Below are positions 25,975-36,999 of a stretch of DNA of 64,000 nucleotides, piece by piece; the first letter of the stretch is position 1; each line of letters starts with the position of its first letter. The translations under genes and the position numbers were made by a program. The notes under the pieces are model-generated. The model saw only the letters and a list, made by a program, of their open reading frames with translations. It did not search any database and was not told the DNA's origin. Source of the stretch: Siphonodentalium dalli (Eukaryota > Mollusca > Scaphopoda > Gadilida > Siphonodentaliidae); contig CP136064.1 in the NCBI GenBank assembly GCA_032622095.1, positions 149,793,819-149,857,818 of the forward strand, in the 5' to 3' direction.

Positions 25975-26650
25975 TTTATGTGTACCATACCATGTATGGT
26001 ACACATAATACCGACGTCCGGATCAACCATCCGTCGTTCGTCCGTCCGTCCGTCTGTCCGTAGACACTTGCTATCCGATTCATTTACTCAAATATTTTTT
26101 ATCAAATCGTGTTCAAATTTTATGTGCATGTTTATGATTACACACTTCTCACCTGTATAATTTTTGGTTTCGATCAGTTGATCGGTTTAGAAATTATTAA
26201 CACTTTGCATCCGCACATAGGCATGAGCTATCCGATGCTGTAACCAAAGTATTTTTTGTCCGTTTGTTTTCATATTTGATATGTAGGTTTATAATGACAC
26301 ACCCCTCACCTGTATAGTTTTTGGTATCGACTAGTTGATCAGTTTAGAAAATAATTAACCCTTCACACACATGCTATCCAATGTAATAAGTTGAACATAT
26401 TTCTTCTGATCTGCCTCATATTTCTTACCTAGGTTTTCCTTAGCATGGTCTTCATCTGTATGGTTTTTGGTATTAATTAATTAACCCTTTTTACTCTTAT
26501 GTTTACTTAGAACTCACGCAAGCTGCTATGACTCAAAACATTTTTCATCTGATCTACACCAAATTTGGGACACGTGGTCCTCACCCCAAAATACAGCTCA
26601 AGTTCAAATTTGGGTTTGATCCGATATATTTTAACAGAGTTGTGGCCCTT
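25975..26650 (+). repeat. TGTGTACCATAC hairpin-started mollusc repeat
   Basis: A perfect stem, TGTGTACCATAC-CAT-GTATGGTACACA, at 25,979-26,005 is followed by a CCGTCCGTCCGTCTGTCCG run. Three diverged ~150-180-bp units with TGCTATCCGAT, CATGTTTATGATTACACAC and 'GATCGGTTTAGAAATTATTAAC' come next. It is a member of the same broad class as the preceding repeat. Confidence 0.65.
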
Positions 26651-28849
26651 TATAATTCAAGTAATGTAGTTACATGTAATACACTGGTACTAGTATATGA
26701 TTGAGTGGTGGACAACTCTATTAGAAATATAATGATAACATTCCCTCTTGTATTCCATGCAGACTGTAAACAGCTCATGAAATGAAATGATTAATGACAT
26801 CTGCTATAATGCTATGGCCAAGTGTTAGATGGATACCAAGATAAACAATGCTGATGGCTGGTTAATTGTCAAATTTGTTAAATGACATGAGGCTCTTGTT
26901 TATCTAATTTTGAAATTTCATTACAGGCTGCCTGATAATTGACCCATGACCTACACAATTGTCTTCTATATTCCATTGATATGCTTAGAAAATAATTAAC
27001 CCTTTCCAAGTTTCCAACAGATTTATGCTATAATGCACATGGGCTCTTCCTCATATGTCTTATCTTGGGTTATCTTCACACTGTTCACTTCTATGGATTG
27101 TGGAATTGATTAATTGATTTTTGAAAAAATATATTAACCCTTCAGACACATTCCTTTGATATTACATTAAAATAATGGCTAATAGCCAATATAATTTTTA
27201 TATGCAATAGGTTACAAGCAGATAAATCTACATTATTGTTTGTATTATGCAGAAACATATTAAATGAACCCTCTTGTTGAATCAGGTTCATTAGTTAATG
27301 AACATTCAATAAGACACCAATTGAATATGCTTACAGATTATAGGTGATGCATTATTTTGAAAATCAATATGGCAGATAATATTGCCAGGAATCTTATTTT
27401 CCCATCTGTTCATATTGTCATGGTTGACTGAATTTTGGGGACCACAGAGTGCTTAAAAGATTAACAGTGAAGGTTATGTGTTCTAGTCTGCAAGCTACTT
27501 GTAAAATATTGTTATGTCTTGAAACCATTTGATTGAGTGCTACTTACTTTCCTTTATATTAACTATGGTACTCTTTTCGATTTAGGGATCATTGGGGGCA
27601 GCATCCACACCATATAATGGCTGTATAACATGGCTTTATAACATTATATAGATAACACTTTTGTATTGTATAAACTACATGCATTTTGACATGATTGATA
27701 AACAAATAACAACTGGGAAGAATGGGGGGGGGGGTCATTAAAGTTCAAATTAAATATGAGATGGAATCCCACATGTTGTTCTAAGCAGTCTGGCTTGTCA
27801 ACTAATTATAATTTCTCTTTAGAAGTGAATGAGATTTGAATAGCTGGTAGGTCAAAAGTGGCAGAGATAGATATTTAATAGTTTTGTTTCCAATGAGCTA
27901 ACTTCAACTTATAAACATATCCTCAGAAATAACTAAACCATTGGATCTCACATAGAGAGGTCCTTGGATGAATAAGGATAGAGTTATTAGATTTAAAACA
28001 CCTCCGTTCACAACCACAAATACTTTAACCCCTTCTTAAGACAAATTATTTGAGCTATTGAATTCAAGATGGTGCTGATATATGGATACCTGTGTTCATA
28101 TCTTTGATAATATATCAGTTATAGCTAATCGCTATCGCCTGGGTATGGGTTAAACATCTGACGGTCGTGATCGGCCTCTCGCTATATATACTTGTGTCCG
28201 AAACATGCCGAGCATTGCCATTTGTGCATACCTGTGACTAAAAAAAATACCTGGGAGAAATTTCCCTTTGTACATACCTGGGACTAAACAAAAAATTAAT
28301 CTATAATATGGCTAACGCCCATAGATATCATATTCCACCGGTACAAAACCTGGGAACTTTTTTATATTCTGACGGGGAACTTTATAAAATTGCACAAAGA
28401 TGAAGGGAAATATATTTCTTTGTCAATACTTGTTCCTCAATAATCTACTTCACATTAGGGGGTGGTCCCAGCTTGGGATTTCATGCATTTTGTGAGCCGA
28501 TATTGTTAATAAACATTGCAAATAATAATCCGGGAGAAATTCCGTAATTTTATGCGATGCAAAGTAAAATTGGTCACTTATAATGTGCAATTTGGAGTTA
28601 GAATATTCACCTACAGTGAAATACATTATTACGGCACAGGTAATATAAACTAAGAACTATATTGCCTATACTGTTTTTCAATGCTATACACTTCCATGTC
28701 ACAACATCAAAAAGTTTTTACTGGTGGAATATGATTTCTACTGGTGTTAACCAGAGTAGAGATTCATTGCATAACATAATAGATTCATAACATAATCAAG
28801 TTTTGACTAATCGGGGTAACTGGTGTCTCAAACCACCTTCTTAATAGTA
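26651..28849. other. HPD intron 3 stretch without recognised features
   Basis: It is AT-rich with no coding motif. It has a G run at about 27,724-27,734 and a repeated 'CATACCTGKGACTAAA' phrase at about 28,229 and 28,272. Nothing else was seen. Confidence 0.5.
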
Positions 28850-30330
28850 TACCAAACAAACCGACGAGTGTCCCAGTCCGTAGAACTGGCATCCTAAATC
28901 AGCCAGACTGTGTCACAACCACCTAATAATTATCCCAATCCTCCCAACTGGGGTCACAAACCATCCAGATCTTGACAAAAACCGTCAAATGAGTGTTCCA
29001 AACCATCCGATTGTCATATAATGTTATATACATGTGTGCCACACACAGAGAGTCCCAAATCATGCAAACCACACAATGAGCATCTCAAACCAACCATCAA
29101 TTTAGTACCCCAAACCACCCAATGGGTGTCCCAAACCAACCAATGAGTGTCCATAACCATCCAGTAAGTGTCCCAAGCCACACAACGATTGCCTCAAACC
29201 AACAGGAGTGTCTAAAAATATTCAACTAGTGTCTCAAATACCCCCTGAATGTCCCACACCATATAATGAGTGTCACAAACCAGTGTAGAAAACTACCCAT
29301 TGAATATCTCAAACCATCCAGCGAGTGTCTCATGGTTTGGTAAACTCATTGGATGGTTTTGAACACTCATTTGGTGGTCTGGGATACTCGATGGAGTGAG
29401 TGTACACTATTTGAAAGTTTTGAGATGACAGTTAGTAGATGTTTTGTGAAGCCTGTTGGATGGGTTGGGAACTCATTTGATGGTACGTGATACTAGTTTT
29501 ATGGTTTTGGTCACCAGCTGGGTGGTTTGTGACACCGGTTGGATAGTTTGGGAAACCAATTGGTTGGATTTGGGACACTGATTTGGTCACTGATTGGACC
29601 ATTTGGGACACTAGTTGAATCGATTGAGAAGGCATTTGAGTGGTTCTGGACACCTGTTAGGACATAGGTCACTACCCAGATGGCTTGGTATACTAGATGT
29701 GTGGCATGAGGTTCATAATGGATGCCTATTTGACACTCTTTATGTGGTTTCTGACACCCAAACCCACTGTATGGTTTGGGACACTCTTTGAGTGGCTTTG
29801 TGCGTTCATTGAATGGTTTGATACACTTGTTGTGCGCACATTCTATTGTTTGGAGCACTCATTTGATGGTCAAGGATACTCATTGGGCAGTTTGAGATAC
29901 CTGTTGGGTGGTTTGGGACACCATTTGTATAGTTTGTGGCACTACCAGACTGGTTTGGAACATTCCTTGAGTTGGTTGGGGCACCAATCGGGTGGATTGA
30001 TACATCATTGCATGGGTGTTTGGAATGCATGGTTTGGGGTACTATATATGTGAGTTGGAGACTATTTGCATATGGTTGTAGGCACTATACCTGGCTGGTT
30101 AAGGAAACTCTTTGGGTGGGTTGCATGGGACACTCTTTTGGTTGGGACAATATTTTGATTTGGGGCTCCCGTCGTATGGATTTGGATACTCGCATGTTGT
30201 TTTTGCATACTAGGTGGTTGTTTGTAACTCTGTATATGGTTTGGTACACTCATTATGTGGTTTAAAGGGACACTCATTTGATGTATTATGAGAACAGTTA
30301 GTGGTTTTGGAAACTAGTATGATGGTATAT
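28850..30330. repeat. Degenerate minisatellite that switches orientation
   Basis: From about 28,850 to 29,330 the sequence is a decayed tandem of 24-30-bp units like CCCAAACCACCCAATGAGTG. From about 29,330 to 30,330 the units are the reverse complement (CACTCATTTGGTGGTTTGGG). The junction lies near GTGTCTCATGGTTTGGTAAA. ORFs on both strands in this stretch, rich in S/Q/N or W/L/G, come from the repeat and are not genes. Confidence 0.85.
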
Positions 30331-33300
30331 CACTACTTATTGGCTATCAATTTATTTGATATGTGAAGGTTTAGTGAAAAATCAACAAACACACTTCAAT
30401 TGTTGACTTCTGATCGCAATTTTCACTGTCATTTTAAACACCGAATTGACAAATTGTCGGGCTATGAATTACCATTATCAGCTTAGAATTGGACATCATG
30501 TATGGTTTCACAACTATAGCATTTACAACTATAGTTTTCATATAAATGGAAAATATCTCATGTTACTATACTTCTGTTTGCCATTTTGCCAGCCATTTTA
30601 GATTTTTTCAGTCAAATTTGGCATGAAATGACAGATATAATTATGCCATGGCAACAATGCTGCTGCAACAAGAATAATGTGTTTCTGATGCAGTTTTCTG
30701 TCACATTTATAAAATTTGAAGTGAGCGGGTATATAATCCTGGAAAATGAGGCTTGACCACCATATTACCTGTTACATACATGGACATCTTTCAAAGTCAA
30801 AAAGGTTTGAGCAAACGTCCTAACGAACAAAACAAAAGTGGATGAAATGTAATCCTGAGGGACCTTGTTCCCTGACTAAATTCCAATTTTCATAAGTTTC
30901 TCACATATTTTTTTTGCATTTGTTTACCTAAATATAACGACTTTCCATCCATGAAATGCATCAAAATTTAGGATATGTTATTGTGTGGTCATATTTAGCA
31001 GTCAGAAAACTCGACTCAGCGTTTGTAGTCAGCAGATTTGTTGACTAACAAGATTCCACCATTTTTTTTTTACATATTCTTGTCTTTTGACCAAAAAATG
31101 ATGATTTTTCATATCCCAGGATTCATGGGGATGATGGATATGTTATTTTATAAGTATAGTCACATTCAAAAACAACAAAATGGACATAAAAGCTATAAAT
31201 AAGACCATATTTCAAAGAGCTGCAGAAAATGTTCCCAAAGCGCTTTTTACATCAAAAACAGCTTATTACCTATTTGTTCTAGGTTCACTTCGAAATCGAG
31301 TCTAAACGACTAGAATATATAGTGGCCTCCATTTCGGAGTGAGTGTCAAGTTAGTCGTTTTCAGGTTTCTATCGGTGACATGGTGTAATGTCAACGCTCT
31401 AGTTGACCAAATTCCGACATGCATACCAAAGTTAGACAATATCTTAGTTGAAATGAAAAAATGCATCGTTGAATATCATCTGGGATAACGTACATTGAAC
31501 AATTATATGTCATAAACTCTCTGTATTCCAAGATATCCTGTTAAGATTCAAACCTGTGATATTATCTTGTTTGTTCTAAGTGATAATTATCCTAATATTT
31601 CTGCCATATAGAACATGGTGGCCATTCTAACGAATTTCAGTTCAATGGTGTCATTTGAACTACTCAGTGTAACTAAGTTCCAGTACCAAAATATGCGCCC
31701 TACCTGCAGTATTCTTCACAAAAACAGGATTACATTTAATTTATGAATTGTGATGCATATTTATTCTATTAAAGGAGTGATTATCCAATCGGACAGTGTT
31801 AGAATATATATCCATAGTCTTTAATAGTTGAGCCGCATCGGAGATTCAAACTTTAAAAATCTATTATCTCAAAAACACAAAAAATGGACTTAGGACAACC
31901 TGGAAATCAGTTCTTAATGTCATATTTAAAATTAGGGCCCTGCAAATTGGGTGTTTTCATTTTGAATCGAATCTCGAATTGAATCAGGCAAACGATTCGA
32001 AATCGTATCGAATCTCGATTCGAATCAGTTACTGAGGCAATCAAGTTCAAATGCATAGAACTTCGAAGAAACACCTAAAATTGCCTGGCATGCAATAAAA
32101 GTGGAGAAAATTATTCACACAGAACATAACCTCATATCTCAATGGTTAACAATATTATCAAAATATTATTGTTTAAAATTATTAAATTTCCATTTAACTA
32201 TTTTCAAATGGAAAGAATTGCTTGATGTCATGGAGACAAAACATTGTATTTACCAGAAATCACATTCCGGTGTAAAAACTATGACTTTTTTTCGTTTTAT
32301 TGGAAAATGTTATCGGCAGGTTCTTATTTCAAGATATTAAATGGCTCTTGCCTTTATATGCAAAAAATGTAAAAGTACTAATGCCTTCTGACACATAGAT
32401 TGTATTAGCGACATATATAGGTCGTATCACGACAGGCCGTTTTTTCATATAGCCATTACAAAGTTGAAATTGACTTCAGCTCCAGCTGGTGAGTGGCAAA
32501 TTTCAAGCTGGACACCCCCTACCGCATCTAGCCACGTCCTTGGTCACACCTTGTTGATGGATGTGTACAGTATCAGAATGGACTATCAACTGCAGTGCCG
32601 GCCACATTTTCTTAAATAAAATACTTGCCTTGTAAAGTTGAAATGTCTGTCTGTATGTATGTGGCACAGAAACACTGTAGTATACCGCTGTGGACATGTT
32701 TTTATTAATTCCCCCAACTTGATATACATAATCAGTTAAGTAATGACAATAAATTAATACTTCTCTTTAGCAAAATGAGCGTGCATAAACATTCGCAATG
32801 GAGATAATTTCCTAAATTTTCGTACTGCGGAAAAATCGTACCTGTCAAAATTTTCAAATACTCTCAAAAAGTATCACATCGTCCAAAAAGTTGATTATGT
32901 TTTAACTCATTTCGCTTGAACAAACATAAATTATTTAAAGAATAACAACTACTTTGCATGCCAATCTACCGGAACTCAATCAATTGATTGCCTTCTCACA
33001 CTCATTCCGCTATGCTTTGCTGTGCACCAACCTGACCTGTTTTTGGACATTCAATTATTAAACTCTCTAAACTGCCAACATGAATTCTTCATTGTACTTC
33101 AATAAATATATTCTTGAAGCAAAATGTGATCAGTGATGCTGCCCAAACCTATTGTGAAAAAGTGGCTCTTTTGTCCAGTCTGTCGGGTTAAACTCACTAT
33201 TAACAGACCAGACTAAGAGAGAAGTTATTTGTCTCTAAATGCTGGTCACATGATCCATGGCTTAAGACTGGCTTCAGCTTATCAAGCGACTTGGGCAAAA

Positions 33301-33675
33301 TAGTCTCCTCTCTTCAAAAGTCTTCTCCTTATACTCTGTCCACTGTGTCCAGGGAAAAGTTATCACTGCAGAAGTTTAAAATACTTGTGCTATGTTTGAT
33401 GTTCATGGGCTTTTCCGAAATGAAAGGTCTGGTAAACATGGTGCAATATGGTCAATGGAGATCTATTTTCACCGCTGTGAAAACAAAAGTGACCTTTTGA
33501 AAATTAACTCCTGAAAGTTCATAAAGTTGAAAACCAGGGAAATTTTTGTGTAGAGATTCATGGTATGATATAACAGACTGACATGCACATGCTGCTGAAT
33601 TCCATAGGGGGACCATTTCCATTGAGACTTAGGTTTAGTTTTGAAAATTTTGTAAATATACCTTTTTCATTCCAG
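30331..33675. other. HPD intron 3, last part
   Basis: It is mostly featureless. At about 31,940-32,030 a TAGGGCCCTGCAAATTGGGT and GAATCGAATCTCGA stretch looks like one end of a hAT-type element, but no partner end was found. ORFs such as 32,101-32,340 lack any motif. Confidence 0.45.
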
Positions 33676-33750
33676 GGTTTTGGAGCAGGCAATTTCAAGT
33701 CGTTGTTTGAGTCTATTGAGCTGGAACAGGCAGAGAGGGGAAACCTATAG
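33676..33750 (+). CDS. HPD: HPD terminal exon with stop codon
   Basis: The final exon has 24 codons plus TAG. It encodes GFGAGNFKSLFESIELEQ followed by AERGNL, corresponding to about human residues 358-381, the C-terminal helix that closes over the active site. The acceptor is TTTTTCATTCCAG, phase 0. The stop comes directly after RGNL, about 12 residues before the human C-terminus, so the protein would be slightly shorter than the ~393-residue vertebrate form. This could be the normal invertebrate end, or a further exon could be missed if an alternative donor is used. I see no consensus donor here. Confidence 0.92.
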   Translation, partial: GFGAGNFKSLFESIELEQAERGNL

Positions 33751-34172
33751 AAGTTTCGTGGAGCAGTATTCACCAAGAAATTTGTACTACTTCAAACAAC
33801 CATTGATCTCTTATTAAATGCATTATGATATGTTCTGCTCCCAAATGGAGAGATTTCTTAGATGGTGCAGGTCATTCAAATATAACATGTGCAATGTTTT
33901 TGCTGGAATCTCAGATTATTTGCAAGTACATAAAATCTTAGATGTATTAATAATAGTTAGTATTAACTCTTGCACCTAAACATGTAATTTTTTCCACTTC
34001 TGAAAGCTCATTTTGAAAGCCTGTGTAACTGTTTATATGTTTTTTGTACTGATTGTGACCCCCATCATTACTACTGACTGGTTCACGGGAGAGCAATTGG
34101 AAACTACTGTGGCACATATTTAATATATCGGGGGACTTTGGCAAGTTGCATGGAACATTGTGACAACACAAG
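33751..34172 (+). other. HPD 3' UTR and flank
   Basis: This is non-coding sequence after the HPD stop. A possible poly(A) signal ATTAAA lies at 33,813-33,818, about 65 bp after the stop. No canonical AATAAA was noticed before the palindromic element starts at 34,173. The end of the transcript is therefore uncertain. Confidence 0.45.
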
Positions 34173-36400
34173 TAGTCCAGGAGATATTGGTCGACCTCTG
34201 CACCCCCCCCCCCCCCCAGGACTTAACTTCACCCCACTAATTTTCTTCCTTAAGGTCTCCTCTAATTTTTTTCACTTGTTAACAAGAAAAAAAAGTGGCC
34301 GCAGAGACTCCAGACAAGATGGCGTCCATCATGGTGGCCATTTTTTTTTTATGCACCAGGTCTCTTTGATCGCCATTATAGTAAAGATGATAACACAATC
34401 GGCCTTGTTTTCCGCTCGATTCATTATGCTAATATACAACCCTTACAAATTAGCCAATAATCCGACACCAGAATCCAATATGGCCGCCAAGATGGCCACC
34501 GAAATGTGAAAATATGCTATTTTTCTGACATGTTACCACCTTTCGTTTGTCTCTGTTGGAAAATGTTAGAATTTTTGCGTCATGTTATACATTTATCATA
34601 TAGAGGAGTCATTGGCGAACACATGGGGACCATAATATGCATTCATTGCGGGATATTTTTGTCCGATATCACGTTTTCCCCAAATGCCGGTATCATAGGT
34701 CAAAGCCGAATCTCCGTTAATAACGCGATGTTATGTTTCGAATCAATGAATGTTATTGCTATTATAACAACACCCATGCATATATATTTGCAGGATATAC
34801 TCGAGCTAGGATTCCTCTTATACCTGAGTTGAGGAATATTTACCCAAATCCAAGATGGCAGCCAAAATGGCCACCAGAAATAAAAAATCGCCGAAAATTG
34901 CTGATTTTAACATCATTGAGCATTATTGTCATGACAACTCCACAGCTGCTTACTATTGTAAGTTGGGAACACTTAGGCGAAGAACTTTCCTTGTACCATA
35001 TCCAAATAAAAGTCCCCCAAATCCAAAATGTTGCCCACAATGGCGGACAGATTTTTTAAAATCACCGAAATTCCCTCATATTCACATCATTGGGCATTAT
35101 TGTCGAGACAACTCCATCAGTGCTTACAATTGAGTTGAAATACTGAGGTGAAATAATTACATTACATCTCATGCAAGAAATTGTTTTCCAAATCGAAGAT
35201 GGCGGCCAAAATGGCGACCGAAATTTGAAAACACGTCTACATTCCTTTACTTTCTTACGATGGGCGTTATTGTTTCGTGATTTCTATCCACCATTACATG
35301 TTGATATGGAATAGTGACATGAAGTATTCATTAGGGTTTGGCAATTGATACTCACAGCCAAGATCGCTGCTAAATTGGCGGCTAGAAATTGAAAAGAAAT
35401 CGATATTTTCACATATTAATTTCAACTTTTTGTCATAATATCGGTATGTATGGACGAAACTGTACATAAACCGTCTACTAGTTCAACTTAAAGGTATCAA
35501 AACGCATAACATAGCTCGTATCCTTCTGGAAAGATGAAAAGCCACAATTAATATCGCGATGTGGCATTTCGAAATCCTGTCTCCACTTAGCGCCGATAAT
35601 GGCCGTAAGTGTATGTGCGCCGAATAGTTATATCAGAACAATTACCTGACGACAGATTCTGATTTGCCACGTCACGTCCATAATTATCTGGACCAGCTTA
35701 CATTTCTTTGTCTGATAAATCTAGGTCGCTCACACCGACGAAGTATTCACCACTTTCTGGGAGTAGGGTCCCTCTAATCATAACGTTTCAAACAATTCAT
35801 TTTCCGGTGTCTAGCTTACGATTTTAAATATTTGCTAAATATGATATTTGTGCGTCATCTTGAACTAGGAAGGCATATGGCCGATGAGTATACAAGCTTA
35901 CAGAAGGTCATCTCTATGTATGTGTCTCATACCCCATGGGATAACGACATGTACACCTGGCGAACCAGTTAGCTAGTCACTTCTCAATAGATGGTTCGTC
36001 AACTCACAAACTCAGCGAACGCATTGGCATATGTGGACAACTTCGAGAGTGTTTCGAAGGTTGCTAGCTGTCTCATCCCCTTGGACAGATGTCTATCTGC
36101 TAAGGAGAAGACCCTAGTGTACAGACTACCCACACTTCTTGACCATTATCCAAAGCAAACTGTGTGACGCCCCGCAGTTGTCTCGTCGAATATCTCCCAG
36201 CAGAGAAGAACAATGCTCGTGGTGCTAGTTTGTGGACATGCGCCATGATACTGGGAATGAAATGGGCCACTGTATACACCACCCCTACACCTGGTGCATG
36301 TTTAAGATATCAAATGTCATGCGTGTCGGTTTTATTTGGTGTGGTAAGATTGTACTTCCACATCCATTTCGAAGCCTTTCTGATTCAACTACGTACACTT
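34173..36400 (+). repeat. Left arm of the 5-kb palindrome
   Basis: The outer part is built of about seven diverged ~165-190-bp units. Each holds a doublet such as GATGGCGGCCAAAATGGC (about 34,317, 34,479, 34,852, 35,030, 35,195, 35,358). This motif resembles the mammalian YY1 site AANATGGCGGC. A C run lies at 34,204-34,216. From about 35,640 inward the arm lacks these units and resembles decayed coding or unique sequence. Confidence 0.8.
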
Positions 36401-36696
36401 TTGTCTGGATTATACTATGCTAGCCTCCCTCAAAACAGTCGGATGGACTAAAGGATAATGTCATTATAGCATGAATGTATGCGTGTTTTGTTATCCTCTC
36501 TCGGGGTTTGTGTCAGTATGTGGGCGGTATTATTCAAGAAAATGTCAGGAACTGTGGTGCATTTATTTCACTATGTATTTAAAGAACAATTTACAGTCTC
36601 GATGGCAATGGATGTGGACGTTGGGGAACGCGATATTTATGATCATATAGCTTTATATTTATAACATTATAATATAGTAGTTAATGTCTCATGCAG

Positions 36697-36864
36697 GAAA
36701 ATGGTCGCATTGGTGATGTTACCAAGAAATCACTTGGTGTACCAACGTTTGTTGAACTGAATGCAAGAGCTCATCAACGTAACATTCCTCTGGATGTTCT
36801 TCGCGTTGAACATTTCACCCTTTTGTTGATGGCATTTGTACTTTCTTGAACCATATCACCCAGC
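36697..36864 (+). pseudogene. Coding-like segment at the palindrome centre, unidentified
   Basis: After an acceptor-like CTCATGCAG the + strand reads ENGRIGDVTKKSLGVPTFVE then LNARAHQRNIPLDVLRVEHF. It then shifts frame (near 36,827) to PFVDGICTFLNHITQRE, with a donor-like C|GTGAGT at 36,865. The amino-acid texture and the frameshift suggest a decayed exon of an element-encoded or captured protein. I do not recognise the family. The mirror region of the left arm retains only weak nucleotide similarity. Confidence 0.35.
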
Positions 36865-36999
36865 GTGAGTATGACATATCAACCAACTATCAAAGGTATC
36901 GCCTTTAAGACTACACCCCAGTCTTGGTGTGGCTTATACAGCAGTAGCCAATGGCATACTCCTGGTCCAGTTGTTTAAGAACGGCTTCCAAACGGATGG

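Noticed and set aside
29432-30277. Overlapping ORFs on both strands, up to 118 codons
   Set aside because: They are produced by the degenerate minisatellite; composition follows the repeat and both strands are open.
34138-35133. ORFs of 90-120 codons in the palindrome arms
   Set aside because: Mirror-image ORFs occur in the other arm, frames overlap, and the sequence is made of degenerate GATGGC repeats with no transposase motif.
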